Shown here: piece after piece, positions 1-11,257 of the stretch
Layout of the letters: every line of letters begins with the position of its first letter
How positions within the stretch are numbered: position 1 is the stretch's first letter
From: Astrothelium macrocarpum
Lineage: Eukaryota > Ascomycota > Dothideomycetes > Trypetheliales > Trypetheliaceae
Direction of reading: 5' to 3'
DNA: 64,000 nucleotides
Assembly: GCA_021030915.1 (NCBI GenBank)
Contig: JAGEMR010000097.1
Span: 51,067 to 115,066, forward strand
The notes under the pieces: generated by a model
Seen by the model: only the letters and a program-made list of their open reading frames with translations
What the model was told of the DNA's origin: nothing
Database searches by the model: none
Program-made: the position numbers and the translations under genes

Positions 1-1429
1 AAAGACGTTCCGGATGTATCAACATCCCAATCCCTACCTTTGTCCGATCGCGTACATGATTGCCGTAGGCCTTCACCGGAAGGCCTTTAAGCCCACAAAC
101 ATCCGCGATCCCGAAGACATCCTCCTACACAACCCCATCCCTGATCGGAAGAATTGCCTACTCTTCCCATGGAAGGACAGTATGCTGCAAGAGCCGATCT
201 TCAGAGAGCGAGTGCGCGACAAGTCTTTCGGGACGGAGAATTTTATACCTCTACGTGCCCAGACAGCACGCCGGTACATGGAGCGTCTAGGACGCGATAC
301 GGGTCTCGAGCAGTCGCTGTCACAATCGTGTATTAGACGGGCTACCGGCAATGCCGTAGATAGTGCGTTTCATTCCCCACACCCCCAGGCCTGACGCGAG
401 AGCTGACCTCACCGTGTGGCAGATGTAGCGAGTGCCGGCGACAGGGATCAGGTTATGGGCCACAGTCGCTCGGACATTTTCCAGTTCTACATCAATCCCC
501 GCGTCAAGTGCGATGTCCAGGCCGCGTATCTGGAACGGCCGTCCGATAAGGCTCTCATGAAAGTTCTCGGGACCATGTCTCTCACTTACGATCCATTGGC
601 ACCCAAGCGTCTCTCCGCCGCCGACTCCCGCGCGATCAGCGAACATCCTGAAGTACTCGAGCTCCGCGCCAAGCGAGATCGTCTGTCGGCGAGATTGAAG
701 CAGATGCGAGATGGGGAGGAGTTGTCGGGGCGGGCTGAGGAGAGCCGCGACAGCCTACTCCAGCAGAAGAAGGAAGCACACGCTGCTCTGAACCGGAAGA
801 AACAAAGCCTGCGGGAGCGAGCGGAGAAACAGGCTCGAATTGACTATTTCAACAACATCGACACGATGGAGATTGAGCAGGGGACTGGGGTCTCGTCGGA
901 TGTCTTGAGCGGACGCGATTGCAAGGTTTCGAACCCTACCTACCGGCTCAAGGAGCGAGCTCGCGTTGTGGAGCTTCTTCGCGGACCCCAGGGAGAGCTC
1001 ACGGACCCCGATTGTTCCCGCTGGCGGGTGGAGTTGATCCGTCAATTGACTATGCTGTGCTCTCGGCGAGAGGCTCGGCGCCGTGGCCCGCTCCCGGAGT
1101 GCGTAGGGGAAGATGCTGAGATGGGAGAACCCGTCGCAGCCTCTTTGTCTGTCCCCATGGAGTGCGATGCTCGGCAGTGTCTGTTCTGCTTGGGCGAGGA
1201 GGGGCTGCCCGAGACGCAGCGCACGTTCTGCTGGAGTCGGCCGGCAAAGATGATGGATCACATCGACAAGGACCATCTCAAAGGCTACGGGCTCAACCAG
1301 GACATAGCATGCCCTCATCCCACATGTAAAAAGAGAGGAACTTTGCTTTACGGCAAGATGCACTTCTGTAATCATGCCCAGTCTATGCATGGCATCCGAC
1401 TCCGGGTTCCCAAGACAGTGTCCGACTGA
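1..1429 (+). CDS. DUF3435 protein (tyrosine-recombinase family), 5' end outside window
   Basis: C-terminal part of a fungal DUF3435 protein, the family that includes the tyrosine recombinases heading Starship elements. The window opens inside the gene, so the N-terminus is missing. Exon 1 ends at 362 and exon 2 starts at 423; the 60-nt intron has a GTGCGT donor, a CTGAC branch site near 403 and a CAG acceptor, and joins GNAVD to NVASAGDRDQVMGH in frame. Recombinase-like residues visible are the Arg pair in CIRRATGN and MGHS, with a Tyr (FQFYINP) nine residues after the His. A charged helical stretch and a Cys/His-rich tail (CLFC, HIDKDHL, CPHPTCKK, HFCNHAQSMH) resembling C2H2 fingers follow. 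No stop or frameshift is seen after the intron. Many DUF3435 copies in fungi are not active captains, so activity cannot be judged without the N-terminus. Confidence 0.85.
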
Positions 1430-1730
1430 TGTTCTGTCTCTTCTCTTTTCGCTCCCTTCTCTCCCTCCCTCCCTCTCTCGCTGTTGATCTGAAATCGGGC
1501 GGGATGAGTCGATTGTATCATGGTGTTTATGGCGAGAGATAGACTTTCAATCTTAATATTTGGCCTGATCTCGGAAAATCTATAATCGTGAACGTGAAGT
1601 AAGCATAAGGTAGTTTTTCGATTTGTGCAATGTAGCATAACTCCGATCTTTTTGCGTGCCTTTTAGCGAGAACCCTCGACACAAACAACCAACACCTTAC
1701 ACTACACAGCCCAACACAGATCCATCACGC

Positions 1731-2213
1731 ATGGAGGACCTTCGTTGCGCCCAGGCGCGTGTTATTATACGAGTCTGTGTGACCGATATTCCAGGCGAGG
1801 TCAGTCGACGCCCCAACACCCTTGGGCAAATCTTTTGTTCGGAAATGCTTCAACGAGACTTCAACCCTAAAATACGAACCTCTGGTTTTGATAGCGTACA
1901 TATACCGCCTGATTTTGAATCATCAGAGCCAATCGAACGTTGGTTTGTATGCGATCTCAACATCACTAGCGAGTTAGAAAAATGGGAAGTATTGACAATC
2001 CCACATCATGTGTATCAGGCAAGCTTTGTTGACGGCAATTGGTATTTTCCAGTTTTCTACATCCACGCCAATCAGCTAAAGTTCTTGAGGCTTTTCATTC
2101 TGCGAGTTAACTGGATCGCTCGAGCCAAATCATACGCGTGCGAGAATTGTTATTGGGGTGGAAGGACTGAACAGTCAATGGCAAGAGCAGTACGAGATGC
2201 CAAAACAGATTAG
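1731..2213 (+). CDS. Hypothetical protein, 160 aa
   Basis: Not recognised. The frame is open from upstream, but 1731 is the first ATG and follows an A/C-rich leader. The protein starts MEDLRCAQARVI, has alternating hydrophobic and polar stretches and aromatic residues (NWYFPVFYIHAN), and no signal peptide or repeat. The last ~40 residues (after NQLKFL) change character and could be read-through of an intron near 2085, in which case the gene continues with other sequence. It lies 300 nt after the DUF3435 gene on the same strand. A real but unclassified fungal gene is likely; the 3' part is doubtful. Confidence 0.5.
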   Translation: MEDLRCAQARVIIRVCVTDIPGEVSRRPNTLGQIFCSEMLQRDFNPKIRTSGFDSVHIPPDFESSEPIERWFVCDLNITSELEKWEVLTIPHHVYQASFVDGNWYFPVFYIHANQLKFLRLFILRVNWIARAKSYACENCYWGGRTEQSMARAVRDAKTD

Positions 2214-2917
2214 ATTAAAGTTCAAAGACATCTATAATTTAATTGTTTTGTTGTAGCTATCAAAACTCCTACGTCAACCAGCAGACTTCTCTCAGCTTTA
2301 GAGCAGGCCGCTATGGCCGCCAAACATATGATGATACGCCGGATTATGGCGTCTCCGGAGGAGTCTCGCCCCTGCATACCGGACAATCTCTCTCACGATC
2401 ATCCTCTTGAAGTATGTGTGAAATTTGTCTTTGCGCCGGGAGGCAGGTGTTCCCGGCTTGCACAGCAGCACGGCACCTTGCGATATGCTTCAACACCAAT
2501 CCTTCAGGGTTTGCGTCCGATCGATGTCTATCGGCACAACGAAAGACTGCATTGACGTCATCGCACATCTAGCGTTATTAGCTCTAGATCAGCGACCTGC
2601 TTCCGCCGAGTCGTACCGTCAACTTGGGCTGAAGAAGAGGATCAAAAGAGGATCGTTTTGTTGAAACGTTTCCACTTAGGAGCGTTCAAGGACAGGAAGT
2701 AGGATGGAAGGAATGAGAAAATGGGGTGTTGGTTGATATGAACATGACTTGAAGAGGCCGCCCATTTGGAAGACTGTCTGGTATGTTCTGTACGTCCTGC
2801 GGTGAGGATAAACGGTTTCCTGTATCCGGAGCCCTCATATGCCCTGGTACTGCGGCTTCAATCCTTGCATTTAAGTGTCTTGCGGCCCACATCTACTCAC
2901 TTGATCAAGCAGGTCTC
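2214..2917. other. Spacer with no convincing gene
   Basis: Two short overlapping open frames on the plus strand (2313-2555, 2425-2664) and one on the minus strand (2344-2568, containing a CPVCR string) exist. None has a recognisable domain or clear splice partners. The end of this stretch is probably the promoter and leader of the secreted-protein gene that starts at 2918. Confidence 0.4.
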
Positions 2918-3735
2918 ATGGCATTGGTTCGACGTTTTAGCTTTTACTTTGTGCTTGCGCTGGCGCATGCCCACTCTTGGGTTGAAGAAGTCCGTCATGT
3001 CTGTGACAATGACACATTTTGTGGAGCTCCAGGCTATCCCCGCGGATATGGTGAGCACCCATAGGAGCTTCTTTTGCAGACAATGCTGAATATCGTTTAG
3101 TTCCTCGGACGTCACAATATTTTCTGACCGAGCACGATGAAACCATGACGTATCTTCTGCCTCCAGACGGCCGAGATGAAAGCACGATCCTTCCATCTGA
3201 TCGGATCTGTATGTCTACTCAGCAATCCTTCAATGACACACAAGGAAGTCCGTCGCTTCGAGCTCGGGCCCAAGATAGGATCGCGGTCCGGTATCAGGAG
3301 AATGGGCACATCACTTTACCGGCAGCACAAGTTGGCAAGTTAACCCCTGGTTCCGTCTTTGTTTACGGCACAAATCACTCACATCCAAATGACACTCTCT
3401 TAGGCATTCATCGAGTGTGGTCTGTGGATGGCAGTGGCGGCGACAGGCGAGGCCGCTTGTTGGTCAATACAACGTTTGATGACAAGTCGTGTTATCAAGT
3501 CAACGACAGCGAAGAGTCTTCCCGACGTCAGTCTCTTCCACAACCTCCACATGACGATGAAGAGGGAATCAATCTTTGGTGCAAGAATGAAGTCATATTG
3601 CCGCGTGATTTGGTACCTGGGAGCATATACACATTGTATTGGGTATGGGACTGGCCTACATCGCCAAATATTACTCTACACGAGAGTGGTAAAGAGGAGA
3701 TTTACACAACGTGTATAGACATCATTGTTGAATAA
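2918..3735 (+). CDS. Secreted protein with predicted mature N-terminal histidine (LPMO-like family of unknown function)
   Basis: Two exons, 2918-3050 and 3101-3735. The 50-nt intron (GTGAGC...TTTAG, phase 1) joins PGYPRGY to VPRTSQYF; product 255 aa. The N-terminus MALVRRFSFYFVLALAHA is a signal peptide, and the likely cleavage leaves His as residue 1 (HSWVEEVRHV). The protein matches a fungal secreted family I recall by pattern: HSWVE...GYPRGY, MTYLLPPDGR, DRIAVRYQENGHITLP, GIHRVWSVDG, YTLYWVWDWPT. A mature N-terminal His plus a conserved GH pair is what copper 'histidine brace' proteins such as lytic polysaccharide monooxygenases use, but no substrate can be named. It ends soon after the WVWDWPT block, shorter than members with Ser/Thr-rich tails. 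ATG 2918 is chosen because it places the signal peptide correctly. Confidence 0.8.
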
Positions 3736-4251
3736 GGCAGCTCTAGCTATTTCGAGCATTTTCTAGACTCTCTAAATTTCGTTTGGGTTTCTCGACGCCA
3801 CTATACTTCAATTTTCTTGTGTTCTGGTCATGACACTCTATCTCCTGTCAGTAAGTATAAATGAAACTTTTTAGGTGGTACTTGGAAGTTTATACGCTGG
3901 CTCCGGATACGAGAACTCATTCGCCGCTATCTAAACAGCCTTCGATCTGAGTCTTATCATTTCGTTGAACTTGAATGTTAATTCACCACTTCTAGAATTG
4001 AACGGCCACCCATAATTCTGTATAAGACAGACTTGTGCAGAACTTGCTCTGACGGGATCTTGCAGCATCGTATAGGCATCGAATGAGACATTATGTCAAT
4101 AACGATATAGCTAGTGTAAAGGGGAGAAAGCGCCCAGCTGTATATCTGACAGTAGCCCCCAATCAACACCGGCTGCGGTTATGGATGCCAGGAGACCCAG
4201 TGAGATCCATTTCCGCCAGCCATCATCTCAACGACGAAGCCTAAATCCCGC
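3736..4251. other. Intergenic, nothing recognised
   Basis: About 500 nt between two convergent genes. A 63-codon minus-strand frame (3978-4169) has no domain or splice context. No repeat or RNA gene is visible. Confidence 0.5.
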
Positions 4252-4647
4252 TCAGGCTTGTGACGAAGTCGGCCAACACGTTTTCAAACCACAGCAAATG
4301 CCATCCATCTCCTCTGAACTGGAATGAAGAACAAGTCTAGGAGACTGGGGTGGAGACGAAGAAGGAGTAACTAACGGCGCAGTAACCTCCACAGTACCTT
4401 CTTCGTCAGGGGATGAGACTGTGATGTCTCGTTGTGCAAGCGTGGTACGCCAAGTCTCAATCTTGTGATAAAGCAGAGAGGCTGTCAATTTTGCACGAAG
4501 GGTCTCTGCATTTTCGCGATTATCTTTAATCTTTCTGACTGCGCTTCGAGTGGGCATTTCGGGGAGCTTGCATTTCTGTGTCCTGTAAGTTGATGATATA
4601 GCGCACAATCCAGATAGACGCACAAATTGGACTGTTTGTTTGCTCAT
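4252..4647 (-). CDS. Hypothetical protein, 131 aa
   Basis: Not recognised. The minus-strand frame starts with an ATG at 4647 (MSKQTVQFVRLS). Residues 30-75 are basic and helical (RSAVRKIKDNRENAETLRAKLTA), followed by an acidic/Ser/Pro-rich segment (SSPDEEGTVEVTAPLV, PSSSPPQSPRL). An AG acceptor-like site inside the N-terminal part leaves open that the first exon ends earlier. It lies opposite to the flanking genes. Coding by composition only; function unknown. Confidence 0.4.
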   Translation of the reverse strand: MSKQTVQFVRLSGLCAISSTYRTQKCKLPEMPTRSAVRKIKDNRENAETLRAKLTASLLYHKIETWRTTLAQRDITVSSPDEEGTVEVTAPLVTPSSSPPQSPRLVLHSSSEEMDGICCGLKTCWPTSSQA

Positions 4648-5050
4648 AATGTATAGACAGTAAAATGGGCAATGAATGATGCAAAAATAATAGAATGAGA
4701 TAAGATAAGATTATGCTTATGCAAGCGTAATGATGAATTGAGTTATGCTAACAAATGAGATGATTATGCACGTACAGTAGGGTTCGATCGTTCCATTCAG
4801 CTTGATTTGTTCCAATAGCAAGCTCATATGATGCCATGGAGCTTGACGTTCGGTCTTTACCATTTACAGTCAAGTGTCCGTCCCTTTTCATGACGAGATT
4901 CGGGAAAGTGTGTCGAACATGAAAAAAATAACCAAAGACGGTTTTCGGTCTTTTGACAGCACAAGAGAATAAAAAGAATTAAAAAGTTAAAAAAAAGCTG
5001 AGTTAATTTGAAACAATCGTTGCTAAGCTCATAACTAAAGTTTGGGCATA
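4648..5050. other. AT-rich intergenic region
   Basis: AT-rich with runs of A and T and short open frames on both strands that look random. The right part is probably the promoter of the secreted-protein gene at 5051. Confidence 0.5.
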
Positions 5051-5603
5051 ATGCGTTATCAGAAATCTTTGACAATCTTTTATTTTGCGCTGACTACATC
5101 CGGCTTACCTGAGGAGAATCCTTTTGCAAATTCATTGCCCTGTCTCTTTCGGCCAATTCCAAATATACAACCAGGAGACACCCTATCCTACCAGTATGTT
5201 TTCCAAATCAATTTCTCATAGTTGTACTCATGATGATATAGGTTGTTCAATACTCCGAACAATCTATGTGAGGCAACCCTAAGTTTTGAGAACCCCGATT
5301 ACCTATCCGTATCAACACTCGCAAAACCTCACAATTGTTCGGGGACGCAAGTCGCTCGAGTCGAAATACCAGTCAATGCACCTTCAGGTATTGCGGCCAT
5401 GCAATGGTTAGTTGACAAGTTATTGAAATAAGCTATTATTATTAATCTGGCAATGTAGGCAGTGTGCCACTCTCAATGGGACGTCTTGCATTCTTCTCAA
5501 CATCGGTGACAGTTGTGCGTCGAAGGTAGACATTGGACTCCCTGGGCTCAGTATTGATGTTTTTTGTCCAAATGAGGCAGAATCGTCTGATGTGATGATT
5601 TAA
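5051..5603 (+). CDS. Small secreted cysteine-containing protein, 150 aa
   Basis: A three-exon gene assembled by eye: 5051-5193, 5242-5406, 5459-5603. Introns of 48 nt (GTATGT...ATAG) and 52 nt (GTTAGT...GTAG) keep frame across TLSYQ/LFNTPNN and GIAAMQ/WQCATLNG. The N-terminus MRYQKSLTIFYFALTTSG is signal-peptide-like. The mature part has seven Cys (CLF, LCEAT, NCSG, WQCAT, TSCIL, DSCAS, FCPN) and two Asn-glycosylation sequons (NCSG, NGTS). The layout resembles small fungal secreted proteins with a beta-sandwich-like core, but I cannot name a family. It ends ~250 nt before the left terminus of the receptor-bearing repeat unit. The in-frame closure of two introns makes a real gene likely. Confidence 0.65.
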
Positions 5604-5850
5604 CCGTCAGCATTAATCAGTCTGATTTAACTTGTTGTCACAATTTTGTAATACATTTGTGTAGATTGGGAAAAATCTGATACATTTTGGCTCTGTTAAT
5701 GGTGTCTAAATTAATGGTGTCTAAGCTAATGGTGTCTAATTAGTGAAAAGGTGAGTAACGTTCATCCCTGGGTCGCCGGACGCACGCCGTCACCGGACGC
5801 CTTCACGATTTCGACCTCTGAGGTCTCCCACAAACACGTCTGTAGATATA
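5604..5850. other. Spacer before repeat unit A
   Basis: AT-rich left part with a short direct repetition (AATGGTGTCTAA, three times near 5698-5741). The TA dinucleotide at 5849-5850 directly precedes the left inverted repeat. Confidence 0.5.
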
Positions 5851-6381
5851 AAGTCGGTCCCTGCGTTGCGGGACACCCCCCGACACGGGACAAACCGCAG
5901 GTACTTCGACTTTACAATGCTCTTGAGCTTGCATTTAGCTGAAAATCTCCGAGTTCGTATGCAGAATGCATTCAATCGCCATTTCTGAGCTTTGAAAACA
6001 TTTCAAAACACAAAATTACAGTCGCGTTGGCACATTATTGCTTGACAAGTTGGGAGCTTCCTTCTGTTGCATAATTCTGTTCCAAGGATTTCGCCGCACT
6101 CTTTAGCTTTTAGCGTCTAGAATGCATTTTAGCAGCCATTACTGAGCTGGAGAATCTCGTAATCATATTGTCGAGCCAATACCAGCCCTGTAGCAACAAT
6201 GAAGAGCAAACAAGCGCAATGACATAACGCGAATCTGTACAGCCGAACAGATGTCATTCCTGCTTTCAGCTAACGGGGAGTCGACCCCGCAATTTTGATA
6301 CGATCATTTCAGCGTAACTTTACAATATGCAAGTTATGCCAGCTAGGCAAGGCTATCCACCTGTGGCTAGGCGGAGTCCTT
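5851..6381 (+). repeat. Left inverted repeat of unit A
   Basis: Imperfect inverted copy of 10441-10955, collinear over its whole length. Landmarks shared with the right copy are GGTACTTCGACTTTACAATG near the outer end, GTCGCGTTG with ATTATTGCTTGA in the middle, and CAAGTTATGCC with GCTAGGCAAGGCTA near the inner end. It contains the upstream region of the receptor gene. Confidence 0.8.
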
Positions 6382-6660
6382 CAACACTCACGGCGGGTAT
6401 ACACGCAACGAGGCTTTCGAACCCGCGCCACGAATACTGCCTTGCTGCCCTGCATACTAATAACATGTCATACTCGCCCTTCTCTTGTAGTAGCATCCCA
6501 AATACTCGAGATTACTTCCTTTCGCTCGCAAATCTCTTCACACTCTCATCCTCGGCGGATGTCTTTGCTGTACGCCTGGCCCTGATGGATGCGATGAGCG
6601 GCGCAGGTGGCTTCTGCTGCACAAGCATCTCTGCTAGCCTTGTACATATAGTGCATCATA

Positions 6661-9600
6661 ATGCGCCTTCTGGAATGCGAATCTGATGGTAGACTGGAAT
6701 TCCACGAGTTCAACGATGGAGATGTCCCCGCCTATGCGATTCTATCTCATACCTGGAATGTCAACAATAAAGAGGAAGTCAGCTATCAGGATGTCGAGAC
6801 TGGCAACAGCAAAATCAAGGCTGGTTGCAGGAAAATATATTTCTGTGCCAAACAGGCAGTGGCTGATGGGCTCCGGTATTTCTGGGTGGATACTTGTTGC
6901 ATCGACAAGAGAAATAACACCGAACTTTCCAAAGCCATCACTTCGATGTTTCGCTGGTACCAGAGAGCGGCACGGTGCTATGTATACCTCTCCGACGTGC
7001 CAACGCAAAACAGCGACACAGGCACTAGGCAGCCTAATGATACATGGGAGCTAGCATTCAAGAAGAGTCGGTGGTTCACTCGGGGCTGGACACTACAAGA
7101 GCTCATCGCACCTACTGTTGTCGAATTCTTCAGTGCCGAGGGTGAGCGACTTGGCAACAAGCTGACATTGGAAGAGATAATTCATGACGCCACTCGAATT
7201 CCGAAGAAGGTGCTTAGAGGAGGCGCGCTCTCCGACTTCCATAGCGATGAGCAGATGTCGTGGGCAGCCCAACGTCACACAAAGGAACCGGAAGATGAAG
7301 CATATTCAATGATTGGCATGTTCGATATCTCCATGCCTTTGCTGTATGGTGAGGGAAGGGAGAAAGCATTAAAGCGGCTTCATGAGGAGGTTAGCAAGTC
7401 TTATAAGGGTAAGAAGTGACTTTGGCAGCACATTTACCTAGCAAAATAGAATGTCAGAAGCAAACAATGCTGATAAGTACAGGGGCCGACTTCGATCAAT
7501 TTGCCGTCGGCCTCAACCTCTCCGCCATTCCGGAAGCTGCGCACTTCGTTGCAAGAGAAAAGGAGCTGGCAGAGATGCATCAACTTCTTCATGGCCATTC
7601 CACTCGGTCGACTGTCGTCCTCCACGGTCTTGGAGGTATGGGCAAAACTCAGTTGGCTATTGCATATGCTCAACGACACAAGGAAAAGTATACGGCTATC
7701 CTCTGGGTGAATGCGAGTGATGAAGATTCCCTCAAGCTCAGTTTTCTGGATGTTGCTAGGCAGATAGCAAGAGATCATCCAAAAGCTTCTATTTTCGCTA
7801 TCGTGGATATGGAGAACCTTGACGACGTGGTCAACGCGGTCAAGACCTGGCTCAGTCTCTCCAAGAATGCGCATTGGCTGCTTATTTACGATAATCACGA
7901 CAACCCACGATTACCTGGCAATAAAGACAGATTTGCATTAGACCTCCGTCGCTTCCTTCCTGAGTCTGACCATGGCTCGATCATTGTCACAACTCGTTCG
8001 TCAAAAGTGACTTTAGGTCGACGAATGCAGCTCAAGAAGTTGATGAGTATCAACGATAGCCTTGAGATTCTGTCGAATGCTTCCTGTCGGCATGAGATTA
8101 TGAATGGTACGTTATCTGGGATATTTGAAAAATACTCGATACTCACGCTGACTATCCAGATCCTGCGGCTATAGAGCTTGCCAAAGAACTTGACGGTCTA
8201 CCACTTGCTCTCGCAACAGCTGGTGCATATCTGGAGCAGGTGCTAACGACTTGCTCTGAGTACCTCCAACTCTATAAGTCGTCATGGCTAAAACTTCAGA
8301 CGAACAGTCCCCAGTTGGCCTCGTATGAAGATCGAACACTACACACAACATGGCAGCTATCGCTTGATCAAATCGAACGACAAAATATGCTGTCAGCCAA
8401 GCTGCTTAAGCTATGGGCGTACTTTGACCGACAAGACGTCTGGTTTGAGCTTCTTCAGCACGGAGATTCTGCCAATCACGACTGGATGCGTTCACTCACA
8501 GAAGACAGACTCAGCTTTGATGCAGCGGTCAGGATGTTGTGTAACTACGGACTGATCGATGCGGATGCATCTCTCCACGAGGTGGGATCCGGAGGGTATA
8601 GCATGCATAGCTGTGTGCATTTATGGACAGTATCTGTGCTGAACAAGGTTTGGGATGAGAGTTTGGCAAGACTGGCCTTGACTTGTGTCGCTTCAGAAGT
8701 TCCTGACAATAATACAGACAAGTGGTGGCTTCTTCAGCGGCGGCTCGTTGTACATACTATGAGACACCAATATTTCGTAGTGGACGGTAAGCTGGGCACA
8801 ATTGGAATGGAATGGGCTTTGCATAACATGGGCCTGCTCTACAAAGACCAAGGCAAGCTAGCTGAGGCAGAATCGATGTACATGCGAGCGCTGCAAGGAT
8901 ATGAGGCACTGGGACCGAAGCATACATCGACACTCAACACAGTCAACAACCTGGGCAACCTCTACTCTGACCAAGGTAAGCTAGCTGAGGCAGAGTCGAT
9001 GTTCATGCGAGCGCTGCAGGGATATGAGGAGGCACTGGGACCGAAGCACACATCGACACTCAATACAGTCGGCAACCTGGGCATCCTCTACAAAGACCAA
9101 GGTAAGCTAGCTGAGGCAGAGTCGATGTACATGCGAGCGCTGCAGGGATATGAGGAGGCACTGGGACCGAAGCACATATCGACACTCAACACGGTCAACA
9201 ACCTGGGCATCCTCTACAAAGACCAAGGCAAGCTAGCTGAGGCAGAGTCGATGTACATGCGAGCGCTGCAAGGATATGAGGAGGCACTGGGACCGAAGCA
9301 CACATCGACACTCAATACAGTCGGCAACCTGGGCAACCTCTACAAAGACCAAGATAAGCTAGTTGAGGCAGAGTCGATGTTCATGCGAGCGCTGCAGGGA
9401 TATGAGGAGGCACTGGGACCGAAACACATATCGACACTCAATACAGTCGGCAACCTGGGTCTGCTCTACAAAGACCAAGGTAAGCTAGCTGAGGCAGAGC
9501 CGATGTACATGCAAGCGCTGCAAGGAAAGGAAGAGGCGCTGGGACCGAAACACATATCGACACTCAACACAGTTAACAACCTGGGTCTGCTCTACAAAGA

Positions 9601-10102
9601 CCAAGGCAAGCTAGCTGAGGTAGAGTCGATGTTCATGCGAGCGCTGCAAGGATATGAGGAGGCACTGGGATCGAAGCACACATCGACACTCCAGACGGTC
9701 AACAACCTGGGCCTCCTCTATGCTGACCAAGGCAAGCTGGCTGATGCAGAGTCGATGTACATGCGAGCGCTGCACGGATACGAGGCGGCGCTTGGGAGCA
9801 GTACGTCCTCATACGTACCCGCTTTGTACACTAGATACAATCTTGGTATTCTCTACGCCGAAACGAAGAGAAACGTCATGGCAATGACAGAATATACTAA
9901 GGCATTGTCTGGATTTGCTGCTGTGCAGGGGGAGACCTCCAAAATGTGTCAAAAAATCAAGCAACGAATGGCAGCATTGCAGAGCGAAATGGTAGAACTG
10001 CCAGTTGCCAATGAACAGACAAATTTGAGTGCATCGCAAAAACGAAAGTCTCAGCTAAATTATAAAAGGTCCAGGAAAGTTCACAAGAAAATCAAGAATT
10101 AG
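6661..10102 (+). CDS. HET-NB-ARC-TPR receptor (NLR), 1115 aa
   Basis: Fungal NLR of the incompatibility type. Exons 6661-7408, 7450-8106 and 8160-10102; the introns (41 nt GTAAGA...ATAG and 53 nt GTACGT...GCTGAC...CCAG) both keep frame. Residues ~1-250 are a HET domain, a cell-death effector domain: YAILSHTW, WVDTCCIDKRN, RCYVYLSDV, RGWTLQELIAP. An NB-ARC module follows with P-loop VVLHGLGGMGKT at ~304-315, IIVTTRSS, GLPLALATAGAYL and an MH motif (YSMHSCVH). From ~residue 689 there are nine 42-residue kinesin-light-chain-type TPRs of near-identical sequence, then a short basic tail (QKRKSQLNYKRSRK). No stops interrupt it. The first intron is short for fungi, so the exact junction at 7408/7450 is slightly uncertain. 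Likely role: ligand sensing by TPRs, NTP-dependent oligomerisation and HET-triggered death. Confidence 0.9.
8815..9805 (+). repeat. Tandem 126-nt TPR-coding repeats
   Basis: Nine in-frame units of about 126 nt coding for LGxLYKDQGKLAEAESMYMRAL-type TPRs. Units differ at only a few codons (I/N/L after LG, Y/F in SMYM/SMFM, T/I in KHTST/KHIST). Such homogeneity implies recent duplication or gene conversion and an unstable repeat number. Confidence 0.9.
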
Positions 10103-10440
10103 CTTTATTCATTGGGAAATCTGCTGTAGAAAGCGGTCTAATCTAGAGAATTCTAGCGTATTAAAGATTACTCGAACGGGATAGGCTGATTGCTGATCTT
10201 GGTGACAGATTATCTCGGCTGCGACGATGAGCGTGGGTGGCGAGTGCAGTGGCCAAGTTATGGCTAAGTCGTGCTCTGGATACTATCTACGTTTACTTGA
10301 TTGGATGTTATGCACGGCTATCTTGGTAGAAGGAGAGATGATGTATATGGCGAGAAAATAATATCGAGGATCCCGGACGCTGCTGTTGAGTCTGGAAGCT
10401 GAAGTTCAGAGGCAGTGATACCGCGCGTTATCGGCGTCAA

Positions 10441-10955
10441 GAGACTGCGCACTGCCACAGGTGAGTAGCCTTGCCTAGCGGGCATAACTTGCACAATGTA
10501 AAGATTGTATCAAAATTGCGGGGCTGTATCTACTAGCTAGAAGCGGTAACGGCGATTGGCAGAAGGTACACATTTGCGTAGCGGCACTGCCCTTGATTGC
10601 CTTTTCTAGTCGCTATAAGGCTGATAATAGCTTGATAATGTGACGGTGACATTTTTCAGCTCAGCATTACGTGCACCGATGATTTTCAGACGCTGAGAAC
10701 CTGGGGTTGTGGTGCAACTCTCACAACAGAATTCTGTAGTATAGGAAGGCTCTCAACTCATCAAGCAATAATGCGTCAACGCGACTGTAACTTTGACTTG
10801 CGAAGTGTCATCAAAGCTAGAAAATGGCGATTGTATGTAGTCTATACAGCAGCGTAAAAATCTAAATACGAATGCATGCCTAAGAGCATTGTAAAGTCGA
10901 AGTACCTGCGGTTTGTCCCGTGTCGGGGAGTGTCCCGCGACGCGGGGACGGACGT
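10441..10955 (-). repeat. Right inverted repeat of unit A
   Basis: Reverse-complement partner of 5851-6381, ending ...GGGACGGACGT directly before TA at 10956-10957. The stretch between the receptor stop codon (10102) and the repeat (about 340 nt) holds no gene. Confidence 0.8.
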
Positions 10956-11257
10956 TATAATTAATGTGTCACCGTTGTAACACCTATTCTCCAGCGGGAA
11001 ATTCCTGTGCGACTAGAATTACTGCAATGTTGGGCTCGCTGTCGATCGATTTATTGGTGCCATCAATCGCCCTTTCCGCAACTCCCCCCTGTTCATTTGT
11101 GAACATCCATATCTCCTAGATTTTCGGAGCTATACTATCATAGTATAGTAAAGAAAGAACATAGCTCCAAGCTTTAAAGGCCACTTTAACCTGAGGTAGA
11201 TGTAATCTGTGAGTTTTGCCGGACAGGGAGAGGGCCACCAGGCATACGAGCAAAATA

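Larger units (their letters stand above)
5851..10955. mobile_element. Unit A: NLR gene enclosed by ~0.52-kb terminal inverted repeats
   Basis: Long inverted repeats (5851-6381 and 10441-10955) enclose exactly one gene, the HET-NB-ARC-TPR receptor. The termini align base by base for the first 26 nt with four mismatches (AAGTCGGTCCCTGCG against ACGTCCGTCCCCGCG), and each is bordered outside by TA (5849-5850 and 10956-10957), the target duplication of Tc1/mariner/pogo-type elements. No transposase lies inside, so if mobile it would depend on an enzyme elsewhere. Unit length is 5,105 nt. The alternative is a receptor locus flanked by two independent inverted copies of a dispersed repeat. Confidence 0.65.

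Noticed and set aside
2344..2568. Minus-strand frame with CPVCRGETPPE resembling half a RING finger
   Set aside because: Only one Cys pair; no matching Cys/His ligands or splice partner.
4871..4886. AAGTGTCCGTCCC, similar to the TIR terminal motif
   Set aside because: Not next to TA and similarity does not extend beyond ~13 nt; probably chance.
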